Position numbers and translations under genes: made by a program. This document shows positions 1-8,474 of a DNA stretch of 37,896 nucleotides, piece by piece. Below the pieces are notes generated by a model. That model was not told where the DNA came from. It ran no database searches and saw only the letters and a list, made by a program, of their open reading frames with translations. Each line of letters opens with the position of its first letter. Position 1 is the stretch's first letter. Source of the DNA: Candidatus Melainabacteria bacterium. Lineage in GTDB: Bacteria > Cyanobacteriota > Vampirovibrionia > Obscuribacterales > Obscuribacteraceae. The stretch spans positions 1 to 37,896 of the forward strand of contig DAIDIP010000024.1 of NCBI GenBank assembly GCA_027451745.1, given 5' to 3'.

Positions 1-75
1 GCCCAGCATTTGAGAGCATTTCCATGTCCCACCGTTATTTTAGCCAAAACTTTTACTAAAGTTCAGTTTGAATAT

Positions 76-1413
76 CTATGCTTTTACTAATGGTTTAGCT
101 GACATGTTGAAGTCAGGAAAAACATTTGCCAGAGATTTTTTGGAAATAGCGAGATTGTTGCTTAGCATATAGCATAAAATGTCGCGAAAATCTGTTGTAG
201 CAGGAACATCGCGACCTTCGTATAAATCACTTTCTTTCAAGCCAGACCAGCGCCCATAGACTTTGCCACCAGGGACGCCACCACCTAATAGCCACATTAC
301 GTTACCGTGTCCGTGGTCTGTGCCATTATTGCCGTTTTCTTTTACAGTGCGTCCAAATTCAGACATAACAATAATAGTTGTTCGACTGTAGAGAGGACCA
401 AGACCATAAGCAAGATTACTCAAGCTAGTCGCCAGCGGCTTTAATAGATTGGACAGCTGTCCTTTGCCGTTGCCTTGATTTACATGTGTGTCCCAACCAC
501 CAAAATCTGTGAATGCAATTTGAATAGAATGATCTCTGGTCATTAGCGTGGATAATTGCTTACCAAAGTCATTATAGTTTTTGGGTTTGGGTGCACCACG
601 GCTAGCTTCCTTTTGTTCGGCTACTAAGGCGGCGACATTAGCATTTTTATTGTTTTGGTTGTCGTTTGGACTGCTGTCTCCAGGGGCATTCATTGTTTGA
701 TTAGTTGGATCCATAACTTGTGACATGGCATCATCAATAGATTTATGTGTGGCCATGCCTTCGGCAAATGCTTGTCCTATAGATGTTCCTTGATCGCGAT
801 AAAGCTGAGAAAAATAATCACCTACGATAGGCTTGTCTAATACAGTTTTATTGTCAGCTAAATTGCGTGGTGCGCTGCCAACTTTGGCTGTGCCAGAAAA
901 TATACGAGGTAACACAGCGCCTAAGCTTAGAGCTTGCACAGGTGAGTTGTTGGAGGGTAGTTCGGCAACCAGTCTGTTTAGCCAGCCAGAAGGAGCAACT
1001 TTGCTGCCAGGCATGCCTGATTCCATATAATCTTGAGCATCAAAATGGGAGCGAGTTGGATCCGGTGAACCACTAGCATGAACAAAAGCCAGCCCCTTTG
1101 ACTGCCAAAAGGGTAGCAATGGCTGTAGAGAAGGGTTCATGCCGAAATGTCCGTCAAGATCTAAGGCGCCTAATTCAGTGCCAGGTTTGGCGATAGCTAT
1201 AGTAGGTCGGACAGCATAGTAGCGGCTATCATCATAAGGAACAACGACGCTAAGCCCGTCAATTGCTCCTCGTAAAAGAATGACAATTAGTTTGTTGCTT
1301 TCTGAACCCGGATTACCATTACTATAAGCCCAACTGCTAGTGCCAGGAAACAGAGCAGAAAGTGATATGAGAGATGCGCCTTTTATAAATTGACGTCGAC
1401 TTAAGTAATCCAT
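76..1413 (-). CDS. DUF1501 family exported protein (Tat substrate)
   Basis: 445 aa, normal for the DUF1501 family, which has an alkaline-phosphatase/sulfatase-like fold and no settled biochemical role. The N-terminus carries a twin-arginine signal (SRRQFIK, residues 5-11) followed by a hydrophobic stretch to about residue 24, so export by the Tat system in folded form is expected. Family motifs seen are FGGWDTHVNQG in the middle and EFGRTVKENG...DHGHG towards the C-terminus; the Asp/His residues are likely metal ligands. The start is supported by GGAGG four bases before ATG. It follows the DUF1800 gene by 22 bp on the same strand; this DUF1800-DUF1501 pairing is recurrent in bacteria, so the two probably form one transcript and act together in the periplasm or at the surface. 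The family is certain; the function is unknown. Confidence 0.93.
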   Translation of the reverse strand: MDYLSRRQFIKGASLISLSALFPGTSSWAYSNGNPGSESNKLIVILLRGAIDGLSVVVPYDDSRYYAVRPTIAIAKPGTELGALDLDGHFGMNPSLQPLLPFWQSKGLAFVHASGSPDPTRSHFDAQDYMESGMPGSKVAPSGWLNRLVAELPSNNSPVQALSLGAVLPRIFSGTAKVGSAPRNLADNKTVLDKPIVGDYFSQLYRDQGTSIGQAFAEGMATHKSIDDAMSQVMDPTNQTMNAPGDSSPNDNQNNKNANVAALVAEQKEASRGAPKPKNYNDFGKQLSTLMTRDHSIQIAFTDFGGWDTHVNQGNGKGQLSNLLKPLATSLSNLAYGLGPLYSRTTIIVMSEFGRTVKENGNNGTDHGHGNVMWLLGGGVPGGKVYGRWSGLKESDLYEGRDVPATTDFRDILCYMLSNNLAISKKSLANVFPDFNMSAKPLVKA

Positions 1414-1435
1414 ATAACCTCCGACCGATAAATGA

Positions 1436-3085
1436 TTAATAGAACATGAACTCAGGACTGCCCAGAAGCAAGGATAATTTTAACTGGGGAGGCGCCTTTT
1501 TTATTACACGCACTGTATTTGCAGAAAGTGTTGCACCGAATACAGTGCCAACCACTGTATAATCTGGCGGCTGGACACATACTTGTGGCATACGGCCAAG
1601 CCCAATGCCTGTAGCAAAACCTATTCTTTTAAGCAGGGTATCCGAGTTCAACCAAGCATCTCTGGTGTTTTTGTAGCCATCAGGCGTTAGACATCCATAA
1701 ATTGGCATGCCTTGTTGACGGAGAAAGCCCATTATTACTTTGTAATTAGTAGGTTGAGCATAAGTTGCTCGTAAAACAGATATTGTGTAACGGAAAGGAT
1801 TTTTGTATTTTGCATAGCGGTAACGAGGGTCCCAGAATTCTGTGCTAGTGAATAAATCAGAAAGCATAGCCCTAATGTCACCACCAGTTTGCATGTAGCG
1901 TGCAGCAAGTTTTTTTACTAAACTTTCTGGTGGCTTGTCGGCCACAAAATATTGAGCCAGTTGATATGAAATATGGTGAGCAGTTGCGGGTTGAGAAGCT
2001 AAGATGTCTAAAGCCTGTTCTATTTCATTGGCACCAGAGCCTTTGATTGGATGTCCAAGTAAAATTTTGTCAGAATAATCATGACGTCTTGCGTCAAAGT
2101 AATCACCCATAATAGGATCTACATTGGCGGGCAGCGCCCGCCTGCCTTGTGGTGGCAGTCCCAATCCTGTTAGAACTTTGGCCAATTGTATAACGTCTTG
2201 TTGTGTATACCCGCCGTCAACACCAAGTGTATGTAATTCCATAAGCTCGCGGGCATAATTTTCATTTAGACCACTAAAGCGGCCTTTGGGTGGGCTAGCG
2301 GCACCTGGATTTATAGCCGTTGCAACATTATTAGGAGGGACTGAATTTTGCCAATTATCCAAATAAAATAACATTGCTGCATGGTGACAGGTTGCACCAA
2401 GCAGATCTCTAAATTTGCCTAGCGCATATGGACGAATGGCTTTATCTTCGTAGACACCTACTAGAAAACGATCAAGACCTTTTTGAGCATAAACGTTGAA
2501 GTGGCTAAACCAAAAATCCGTCATTACTTCTTGTAATTGCTTTGGACTATACAGAGCACGCATAATGCGAAGGGTAGACTCTTTCTCGAAGAGGTCTCGC
2601 TCTTTTTCACGAATTATTTTCATTGCTTCTTTTTTGATGTCGGCATCGTTGCTATTGGCAGATCTGTTTTGCAAAGCCGTTACTGCCGGAGGACCATAAT
2701 TCATAAAGAGTTCTATTGGAGAAGCGGTGAGATCAGGCTCACTGCTTAAATAGGCAGTGATGGCCGGTGATTCAGTAATGGTATTTGGATGTAATTGTTG
2801 ATTTATAAAGGCAGTGAAGCCCATTGACTTAAGAGCCTGTAATTCACCAGGACGGGTCCCAAAAGTGAGGCGATTTAGCAAATAACAGGCGTCACTGTCA
2901 GTAACTTCGCGAAAAGATGTTTCTGCAGAAAAGGGTTTTTTGTGTTGACTTGTTTTAGGGGCTACTTTGGCAGCAGCAAAAGTTTGTAAGTTGGATAACA
3001 CCAAAGATAAAAGTGTAAAAATTAGCCCGATAACAAACAGCTGCCTTATACTTTGATAACCAATACGTTTGATCTTTTTAGACAT
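1436..3085 (-). CDS. DUF1800 family protein, partner of DUF1501
   Basis: 549 aa. An N-terminal hydrophobic segment (about residues 13-37) looks like a signal peptide or anchor. The mature part has DUF1800 hallmarks: LLNRLTFGTRPGEL near residue 70, then FWFSHFNVYAQKG, NYARELMELHTLGVDGGYTQQDV and a C-terminal half with HHISYQLAQYFV and DAWLNSDTLLKR. DUF1800 proteins are uncharacterised, are usually encoded beside DUF1501 genes, and are thought to be exported. It is the first gene of the pair, and the 235-bp gap to the divergent glycosyltransferase gene must hold both promoters. No clear Shine-Dalgarno sequence precedes ATG; a possible TAGAAT -10 box lies about 45 bases upstream but I see no good -35. 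Family call is safe, role unknown. Confidence 0.92.
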   Translation of the reverse strand: MSKKIKRIGYQSIRQLFVIGLIFTLLSLVLSNLQTFAAAKVAPKTSQHKKPFSAETSFREVTDSDACYLLNRLTFGTRPGELQALKSMGFTAFINQQLHPNTITESPAITAYLSSEPDLTASPIELFMNYGPPAVTALQNRSANSNDADIKKEAMKIIREKERDLFEKESTLRIMRALYSPKQLQEVMTDFWFSHFNVYAQKGLDRFLVGVYEDKAIRPYALGKFRDLLGATCHHAAMLFYLDNWQNSVPPNNVATAINPGAASPPKGRFSGLNENYARELMELHTLGVDGGYTQQDVIQLAKVLTGLGLPPQGRRALPANVDPIMGDYFDARRHDYSDKILLGHPIKGSGANEIEQALDILASQPATAHHISYQLAQYFVADKPPESLVKKLAARYMQTGGDIRAMLSDLFTSTEFWDPRYRYAKYKNPFRYTISVLRATYAQPTNYKVIMGFLRQQGMPIYGCLTPDGYKNTRDAWLNSDTLLKRIGFATGIGLGRMPQVCVQPPDYTVVGTVFGATLSANTVRVIKKAPPQLKLSLLLGSPEFMFY

Positions 3086-3320
3086 ACTAGTTGACTTTTA
3101 ACTTAACAATTACTGTTAGAGAACAATTCTATTATTAGATGAATTTTGTGCAAATTATGTGGATAACTAATTAAAGTGTAGCCTAGGAGCAACCAGGATG
3201 GCGTTGGCAAAATCCTATTGAGCCGAAAAGTATGGCCGACTGAGTCATTAACGATTTTAAATTAATGAAGAGATATCTGGTGGATAGTTCTGGAGCGGTG
3301 ACGAGTTACACTGATGTCTT

Positions 3321-5030
3321 ATGCAAAAGACAGCAGAAAACAGATCGACAGCATTAATTAAAAGACCAACCAGTTTTGCGGAATGGGTTTCTGACATAAG
3401 TAAAGAAGAATCTTATGGAAGAGGGCTTTCAGTAAAAGGTTTTGTATTTGAGCTGCTGATAATTCTTTCATTGGCAGCAGTGACTTATGCTGCTCTAGCT
3501 TTTAATTGGAACAAATTTAGTCGAGCTGAAGTATTTTTTGCTGAGTGTGCTAGAGAAATGCTAGTATCCGGCAATTTTATTACCCCTCTTTATCACAATC
3601 AGCCATTTTTTGACAAACCAATTTTTGTTTATTGGTTGATTATTGGGATGTTTAAAACTTTTGGTGTCAGTCATTTTGCTGCCCGAGTCCCATCTATAGT
3701 TGCTTCTTTAGTAACTATTGGTTGTACTGCATTTGCGGGAGCTCGTTTATTTGGCAGGCGGTCGGGACTATTGGCTGGGGCTATTTTAACATCGGCATTT
3801 ATGTATTTATCATTCAGCTATCTTTGTATGTCTGATATGTTTTTGGTGATGTTTGACACGGTATCTTTGATTTTTATATACGCAGGTATGCGATTTTTGC
3901 AGCAAAGAACTACTTTCTGGCGAATTGCTGCTATCAGTACCGGTTTGTCATTTCTAACAAAAGGGCCTGTGGGAGTGGTTCTGCCAGTGGCGGCAAGTCT
4001 TGTGTATATGGCGTTGACTAAACGGCTGAGTTTTATTAAAGCTGGACATGTTTTATGGGCTGCTATTGCTTTGATTGTAATTGCATCACCTTGGTTTTAT
4101 GCCGCATATTTTGCTAATGGTACGTCTGCACTTATTCACTTTTTTGTACAAGAAAATTTGCAGCGTTTTGCTGGTTCTACTTATGATGGACATAAGCCAT
4201 TTTGGTATACGATTTGTTCGTTTTTTCTGGGATTTGCACCTTGGTCAATTTTATTACCACCGGCTTTTATTTGGTTCTGTAAGAATTTAAGCAAACCAAA
4301 CAATAGAGTCCCAGGTCAGATAAAAGTAACCGATGACTTAAACTATGAACCGATGAGCGTAAAAATCGCCCCACGCTTGTCATTAACATCTATGTCATTG
4401 TTGTCTGTTGAATTATCAGCAGAGTTATTTTTGTGGATATGGGTTTTTATATCAGTAGGATTTTTCTGTTTTTCGCGAGGCAAATGTGATTATTACACTT
4501 TGCCGGCTTATCCAGCAGCAGCTATTTTATTGGCAGAGTATATATGTAATTGCTTGCCCAAATTTCAAAATATAATAAAGGGACTGGCATTAGCAATAAG
4601 CGCTGGCACAATAGTCTTTGCTTGTGTTGCTTTGCCGCAAATGATGTGTTTAGTACCCATAAATAAATATGCTTTTCTTATCAAAAACTGCTCCATAGAT
4701 ACAGCTAAGAAAAAAATATCTTTGGGAGTCGATAATTCTTTGTTTTCTTGGATTGATGAAATACTTTTCCAAAGCGGCATAGATGCCCATTGTCTCACTA
4801 GTACCCGAGAGATAGATAATTTTATTGCTCAGAATGAGCCAGCTGTGATAATGGTTCCAGAAGACAAATATAATGCCTTATCGACAAAACAAAAAAAACA
4901 ATGGCGAGTGCTGAGTTGCGATAGGGTTGCTACTCACAGCCTAACACCTGGTTATGTGCTCAGCCGAGGCGGTAATATACTTGATCCTATGCCATTGATT
5001 GTTGCAACTAATACTCCAGAGAAAAAATAA
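3321..5030 (+). CDS. ArnT-like glycosyltransferase (GT39/PMT_2, GT-C fold)
   Basis: 569-aa polytopic membrane protein. After a 40-residue cytoplasmic leader, TM1 (about 41-61) is followed by the first periplasmic loop with SRAEVFFAECAREML (67-81), which carries the acidic residue expected for GT-C enzymes, then NQPFFDKPIFVYWL (93-106), the FxKPPxxYW-type signature of ArnT and related PMT_2 proteins. About ten further hydrophobic segments follow, then a soluble C-terminal part from about residue 450. These enzymes transfer a sugar from a polyprenyl-phosphate donor to lipid A, a protein or another acceptor outside the inner membrane; acceptor and sugar cannot be told here. A TGA lies in frame just upstream, so ATG at 3321 is the earliest start, although no strong ribosome site is seen. 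It is 12 bp before the acyltransferase gene, suggesting an envelope-lipid operon. Confidence 0.88.
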   Translation: MQKTAENRSTALIKRPTSFAEWVSDISKEESYGRGLSVKGFVFELLIILSLAAVTYAALAFNWNKFSRAEVFFAECAREMLVSGNFITPLYHNQPFFDKPIFVYWLIIGMFKTFGVSHFAARVPSIVASLVTIGCTAFAGARLFGRRSGLLAGAILTSAFMYLSFSYLCMSDMFLVMFDTVSLIFIYAGMRFLQQRTTFWRIAAISTGLSFLTKGPVGVVLPVAASLVYMALTKRLSFIKAGHVLWAAIALIVIASPWFYAAYFANGTSALIHFFVQENLQRFAGSTYDGHKPFWYTICSFFLGFAPWSILLPPAFIWFCKNLSKPNNRVPGQIKVTDDLNYEPMSVKIAPRLSLTSMSLLSVELSAELFLWIWVFISVGFFCFSRGKCDYYTLPAYPAAAILLAEYICNCLPKFQNIIKGLALAISAGTIVFACVALPQMMCLVPINKYAFLIKNCSIDTAKKKISLGVDNSLFSWIDEILFQSGIDAHCLTSTREIDNFIAQNEPAVIMVPEDKYNALSTKQKKQWRVLSCDRVATHSLTPGYVLSRGGNILDPMPLIVATNTPEKK

Positions 5031-5042
5031 TTCAGGGCGACA

Positions 5043-5732
5043 ATGAAACTCAAACAAATCATTGGCAATATTCCCTGGTTAGATGAGCTTAGGACAGAAA
5101 CTCTTGCTTCAATTTGTGCGGCAGGAACAAAGTTTTTCGATGATAGTTTTGCGATAACCAAAATTGTTTCGCCGGCGGCTCGAGAATATATGAATTCAGG
5201 AAAACCTGTTATTGTTTCGCTTTATCATGGCCGACTAATAGGCATGTTGCATATTATTGAAGAAAGAGAAAAACTAACCGCCTTAATAAGTCGCAGTCGA
5301 GATGGTGAATTTTTGGCGCGAATGGCGCAGAAAATGGGTTATAGGGTGGCTCGTGGCTCCCCGGCACATAAAGCAGTAGAAGGAGCAAAGCAATTAATTG
5401 ATGCTGCTAAGTCCGGACAGAGTTTAGTCATAGCGATAGATGGACCTAGAGGGCCCATCTACGAGCCAAAGATAGGTGTTATACGCATGGCCGAGCTTAC
5501 AGGTTTGCCATTGCTTCCTTTTGTATGCAAAGGAAAGAAAAATCATTTTTTTTCCGGTTGGGACAAAATGATGGGCTGTTATTATGGTTCGCCAATTGTT
5601 TATATGATTGGTGATCCAATATTTGTGCCTAGTAAACTTGCAGATGAGGAAAGAGAAAAGTACCGCCAGCAATTAGCCAATTCGATGACACAATTGCGAG
5701 ACGGGCTTGATCAATACTGGCTAAATGCCTAA
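5043..5732 (+). CDS. DUF374 lysophospholipid/lipid A-type acyltransferase
   Basis: 229 aa. The DUF374 pattern is clear: YHGRL (61-65) in place of the usual HxxxxD-type box, SRSRDGE (83-89), RVARGS (101-106), DGPRGP (133-138), and a C-terminal region after GVIRMAELTGLPLLPF. Related proteins acylate lysophospholipids or the Kdo-lipid A core at the inner membrane. The gene lies 12 bp after the ArnT-like gene on the same strand, which supports a shared role in outer-membrane lipid building. The stop is only 7 bp from the stop of the convergent CopG gene, so the two transcripts must overlap or end very close together; no convincing terminator is visible there. Confidence 0.87.
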   Translation: MKLKQIIGNIPWLDELRTETLASICAAGTKFFDDSFAITKIVSPAAREYMNSGKPVIVSLYHGRLIGMLHIIEEREKLTALISRSRDGEFLARMAQKMGYRVARGSPAHKAVEGAKQLIDAAKSGQSLVIAIDGPRGPIYEPKIGVIRMAELTGLPLLPFVCKGKKNHFFSGWDKMMGCYYGSPIVYMIGDPIFVPSKLADEEREKYRQQLANSMTQLRDGLDQYWLNA

Positions 5733-5739
5733 TCTCCTT

Positions 5740-6021
5740 TTAAGGAAGATACTTAGAGTCAGCGAATGATTTGAGATCTTCTATAGCTTGTTTGTATAAA
5801 ACCTGTTTGATATAAGTCTGATAAGGCACTCCCAATTTACGAGCCACATGCTGAATTAGCTTAAGCTGTTCGGCTGTCCAGCGAAAGTTGATCCGTACTT
5901 CTTTGGAAAGCTCTTCCTCGGCTTCAGCTATCTTTTTTCTAATCATGCGCGAAGTTTTTGCATCGAGAACCACATCACCAAGTTTTTTGACAGCCTCCGG
6001 TCTAAATTTTCCGCGTGCCAT
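5740..6021 (-). CDS. CopG-type antitoxin of a toxin-antitoxin operon
   Basis: 93 aa, charged, no membrane segment. The C-terminal half (VRINFRWTAEQLKLIQHVAR, then KLGVPYQTYIKQVL) has the CopG/ribbon-helix-helix-like layout of antitoxins: a short strand followed by two helices with the pattern 'lgvpYqtyikqvL'. The N-terminal helix-rich part would bind the partner. Such proteins neutralise the toxin and repress their own operon. A very strong ribosome site (TAGGAGGT, 7-8 bases before ATG) sets the start, and this site overlaps the end of the restored toxin frame, a classic arrangement for coupled translation. The operon reads toxin first, antitoxin second. The likely operator is the palindrome at 6329-6350. 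Confidence 0.82.
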   Translation of the reverse strand: MARGKFRPEAVKKLGDVVLDAKTSRMIRKKIAEAEEELSKEVRINFRWTAEQLKLIQHVARKLGVPYQTYIKQVLYKQAIEDLKSFADSKYLP

Positions 6022-6027
6022 ATGGGG

Positions 6028-6284
6028 CTACCTCCTAAAACACGTAATTATAAGTACTTCGCGATCTTTCTTGAGCCAGAACCAATATAACGTATGAGGT
6101 TCATCACTTGTTTCATAACGATTTCGCTCGATGTTCCAAACTTTCCTTCCCACCAGACTTTGATTGCAATAAGCGGATCAACCAAGTGTCTAGCATAAAT
6201 ATGTAAAAGTGTAGGATCTATGGCATCATAAGCAAATAGAAACTTGATTCCGCTGCTCCAATAAGTTGCATAGCGTACTGTCAT
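6028..6284 (-). pseudogene. Toxin partner of the CopG antitoxin, apparently frameshifted
   Basis: From ATG at 6284 (ribosome site AGAGAG, 8 bases upstream) the frame reads MTVRYATYWSSG..., through HIYARHLVDPLIAIKVWWEGKF, then runs into an unremarkable tail and stops at 6048 (78 aa). If reading shifts by -1 at the TTT codon (6138-6140), a second open stretch of 36 codons follows: WNIERNRYETSDEPHTLYWF, then WLKKDREVLIITCFRR, stopping at 6028 inside the antitoxin ribosome site. This second part has the aromatic, charged and beta-rich make-up of small toxin proteins, and it joins the first to give a compact protein of about 85 residues. I infer a one-base deletion or a sequencing error; no classical slippery heptamer is present. 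I do not assign a toxin family with confidence; it is not a typical BrnT or RelE sequence by eye. Confidence 0.68.
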
Positions 6285-6300
6285 AAAAGTGACTCTCTTC

Positions 6301-6350
6301 AGTATATTGCAGCAACGAGCAGATGTCAATACATAGTATTGACTATGTAT
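6301..6350 (-). promoter_or_regulatory. Promoter and palindromic operator of the toxin-antitoxin operon
   Basis: On the minus strand TTGACA (6324-6329) and TATACT (6301-6306) are separated by exactly 17 bp, a near-perfect sigma-70-type promoter. Touching the outer end of the -35 box is a perfect 9-bp inverted repeat, ATACATAGT and ACTATGTAT, with a 4-bp spacer (6329-6350). This is the expected place for the CopG-type antitoxin to bind and repress. Transcription should start near 6294, only about 10 bases before the toxin ATG, so the leader is extremely short. Confidence 0.78.
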
Positions 6351-6441
6351 GTTAAAGTGCCACAATGCGGACTAGCCAATCTTCTAGCCGTATTTACTTA
6401 ACGATACTTTTTAAGAAAAGTTCAAAGGCTGTGCTAAATTC

Positions 6442-7116
6442 TTATGTTTTGATACCGAATTCAGGTAGTTTTTGACGTAGATCATTGATGCCGGTAAATT
6501 GAATGCCGTGCATACCTACTGATTGAGCAGCTTCAATGTTTTCTTTTAAATCGTCTATGAACAAACATTGATTGGGCTGTAAATTACTGCGTTTAAGAAC
6601 CTCATGATAAATTTCAACGGCTGGCTTGATGTGTCCAACTTTGTAAGACAAGACCAATTCATCAAAATGCCGAGAAACATTGAACTTTTCTTCTAAGAAA
6701 CCAAAAGAAACATCATTTATATTAGATAGTAAATAAAGAGGAATTTGTTTACGTAGTTCTTGGAGAAGCTGTGTCATTTCGGTATCTTCATCCAGAGTGG
6801 AAGTCCATATTGTAGAGAATTCGGAATGACTTAAATTCGCCCCAAGAGAGGTGTTGAAATGATCGATAACTTCTTTGGTAGTAAGATGTCCGCGTTCATA
6901 AGGAAAATAAATAGCTGTGAAAGCCTCTTTTACGGCGGCAATATTTGATTTTGTAACTGAGGCAAAAGTTTCGTATATGGGTGCCCATTCGAAGCGAACA
7001 AATACTTTGCCCATGTCAAATACGAGTAATTTTAGGTCAACAGGTTCGCTAAGTGAGCCAACACTAGAAGGATCTAAGCCAATGGAGGTTTTGTTATCTA
7101 TATTATTCATAACCAT
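6442..7116 (-). CDS. HAD-IA family phosphatase (YihX-like)
   Basis: About 224 aa from ATG at 7116. HAD motifs in order: LLVFDMGKVFV (nucleophile Asp, motif I), LYLLSNIND (Ser, motif II), LSYKVGHIKP (Lys, motif III) and CLFIDDLKENIEAA (two Asp, motif IV). Motif I is DxG rather than DxD, as in the YihX/epoxide-hydrolase-N-terminal subgroup, whose members dephosphorylate sugar phosphates; the substrate here is unknown. A cap domain occupies the region between motifs I and II. The frame stays open to 7200, but that extension runs into the repeat element and is rich in Arg and Pro, so I place the start at 7116 (7110 is equally possible). No ribosome site is visible; TATAAT lies three bases before the ATG, so a nearly leaderless message is possible. 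Confidence 0.85.
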   Translation of the reverse strand: MVMNNIDNKTSIGLDPSSVGSLSEPVDLKLLVFDMGKVFVRFEWAPIYETFASVTKSNIAAVKEAFTAIYFPYERGHLTTKEVIDHFNTSLGANLSHSEFSTIWTSTLDEDTEMTQLLQELRKQIPLYLLSNINDVSFGFLEEKFNVSRHFDELVLSYKVGHIKPAVEIYHEVLKRSNLQPNQCLFIDDLKENIEAAQSVGMHGIQFTGINDLRQKLPEFGIKT

Positions 7117-7171
7117 GATTATATTAGCAGCGGATGTAAAAAGTAAAGGAGTATAGCGGAACGAACAGCGA

Positions 7172-7308
7172 CGTTGAGGCGAGGGACGAAGCCGAAGCAC
7201 AGTTAATAACGAAAATGCGAACGAATGTTAGCAAAGCGAAGGCGGCGAGGAGCCGGCTGAAGCGAGAGCGTGGGTACGCGCGTTGAGGCGAGGGACGAAG
7301 CCGAAGCA
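7172..7308. repeat. Purine-rich intergenic repeat element A (28-bp direct repeat, 109-bp period)
   Basis: Two identical 28-bp copies, 7172-7199 and 7281-7308, begin CGTTGAGGCGAGGGACGAAG and end CCGAAGCA. They are 109 bp apart. The sequence between is GA-rich and contains AGGAGCCGGCTGAAGCGAGA. The GC-rich, strand-biased composition differs sharply from the surrounding AT-rich DNA. The element lies between the HAD gene start and the terminator of the metallopeptidase gene. A related element lies upstream of clpC (18306-18439, opposite orientation). Two copies do not make a CRISPR array, and I see no coding potential. Confidence 0.8.
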
Positions 7309-7316
7309 GCGCTTAT

Positions 7317-7356
7317 AAAAAGTAAAGAAAGAGGCGAAAATTGCCACCTTTCTTTA
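7317..7356 (-). terminator. Rho-independent terminator of the metallopeptidase gene
   Basis: On the minus strand TAAAGAAAG (7356-7348) pairs with CTTTCTTTA (7331-7323), with an inner GGC/GCC, followed by a short T run (7321-7317). It lies 13 bp after the stop of the gene ending at 7369. Confidence 0.7.
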
Positions 7357-7368
7357 ATACTTTCCTCC

Positions 7369-8460
7369 TTAGTTAGTTAGGCCTAATGCCCATTCGATCA
7401 ATGAGATGGTTTTTATGGTATTGGATGTAATACCATGTGTGGCAAAACATTGTTCTATAATAGAGCGGTGTTTGCCTGCACAGATGCGTCTATCGGCAAT
7501 GATAATGGTATCTAGCAGATCAGCAAAAGTTATTTGCCAATCAGGTAATAACGCCAGTGCTAAGAGCATTATTTTGACAAACAAACGAAGTTGTTTTTCA
7601 ACATCAGTACCTTGTTGAGATGCTATTTCTACTAGCAAATCAGCAATAGCACTGCCGATTATCATGCCGTCAGAATGAGGCTCACCAACCATATCCGCAG
7701 GGGCTTTCTTTTTTGTTTTCTGGGTTCTTATTCCGTAAGGCGGCAAGGCATATTTGCCAATTATGCGTTGATCATCTTTTAGATCTTGTGCAGTAAATGG
7801 TTTGCCAATTCGTTTGCCGTGCCAGATACGATTTAAGTAATCCATCACTAGGGTGCCAAGTATGTCTGCTATTCCCTCATGAATGGCCGCACCTTGTTTG
7901 CCTGGTAGATCGGCTCTACCGGTTTGCAAAAAGATTATGGCATGACCAAATTCATGATTAGCAACGCCTAAATCAAAGGCAATTTGTTTAGTTAAACCAC
8001 CGCGAGACACACCTGTGCCAATGCCTATGTGAATTTCGAAGTGTTTTGCATCGAAGTAGGCATTGTCTGGAACAAAGGGATTATTAACAACTACAGATAG
8101 AGGACGTTTGGGTCGTTTTAATCCTAGTTCTAAATAAAGATCCATTTGTTTGCTTAGAGCCATAAACACTGATACAGCAGCTAGTTCAGGATCTCTGACA
8201 CCGTAGCAGTAATTGTCATTTTTGGCACGTACCAAATTAAAACTGGGTCCGGCGTACATTTGAATAAGATCGTTTTTCAACAATGACGGCTTAGGTAAAT
8301 TGTTGATTGCTGTTTTTTCAAGCTGAGAAGATATAGGTTCGTTTGGATCAGGAGTAATTAACAAAGCATTGGCTTTTATGCTAATGCTTTGTTGAAAGTG
8401 CGAGGACTTGCTTACAGGTAGCAGTTGAGCTACTGTTGAATAACAAAGGTTGTTTTTCAT
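7369..8460 (-). CDS. Thermolysin-like (M4-type, gluzincin) metallopeptidase
   Basis: 363 aa. The zinc site is complete: HEFGH at 169-173, HEGIAD at 194-199 giving the third ligand Glu195 with Asp199, and EPHSDG at 260-265 with His262. The spacing Glu195 to His262 (67) is close to thermolysin's Glu166 to His231 (65), so an active gluzincin peptidase is likely. The FTP propeptide usual in secreted M4 enzymes is absent, and I see no convincing signal peptide in the first 40 residues, so export is uncertain; an intracellular or unconventional location is possible. AAGGAAG six bases before ATG supports the start. A hairpin with a T run sits just upstream of this ribosome site (8475-8513), and a terminator follows the stop. 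The gene seems to be its own transcription unit. Confidence 0.82.
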   Translation of the reverse strand: MKNNLCYSTVAQLLPVSKSSHFQQSISIKANALLITPDPNEPISSQLEKTAINNLPKPSLLKNDLIQMYAGPSFNLVRAKNDNYCYGVRDPELAAVSVFMALSKQMDLYLELGLKRPKRPLSVVVNNPFVPDNAYFDAKHFEIHIGIGTGVSRGGLTKQIAFDLGVANHEFGHAIIFLQTGRADLPGKQGAAIHEGIADILGTLVMDYLNRIWHGKRIGKPFTAQDLKDDQRIIGKYALPPYGIRTQKTKKKAPADMVGEPHSDGMIIGSAIADLLVEIASQQGTDVEKQLRLFVKIMLLALALLPDWQITFADLLDTIIIADRRICAGKHRSIIEQCFATHGITSNTIKTISLIEWALGLTN

Positions 8461-8474
8461 AACTTCTTCCTTAT

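Noticed and set aside
7117-7200. N-terminal extension of the HAD phosphatase
   Set aside because: The extra codons run into repeat element A and give an Arg/Pro-rich leader not seen in HAD proteins.
7172-7308. CRISPR array
   Set aside because: Only two repeat copies with an 81-bp gap and no cas genes; better described as an intergenic repeat element.
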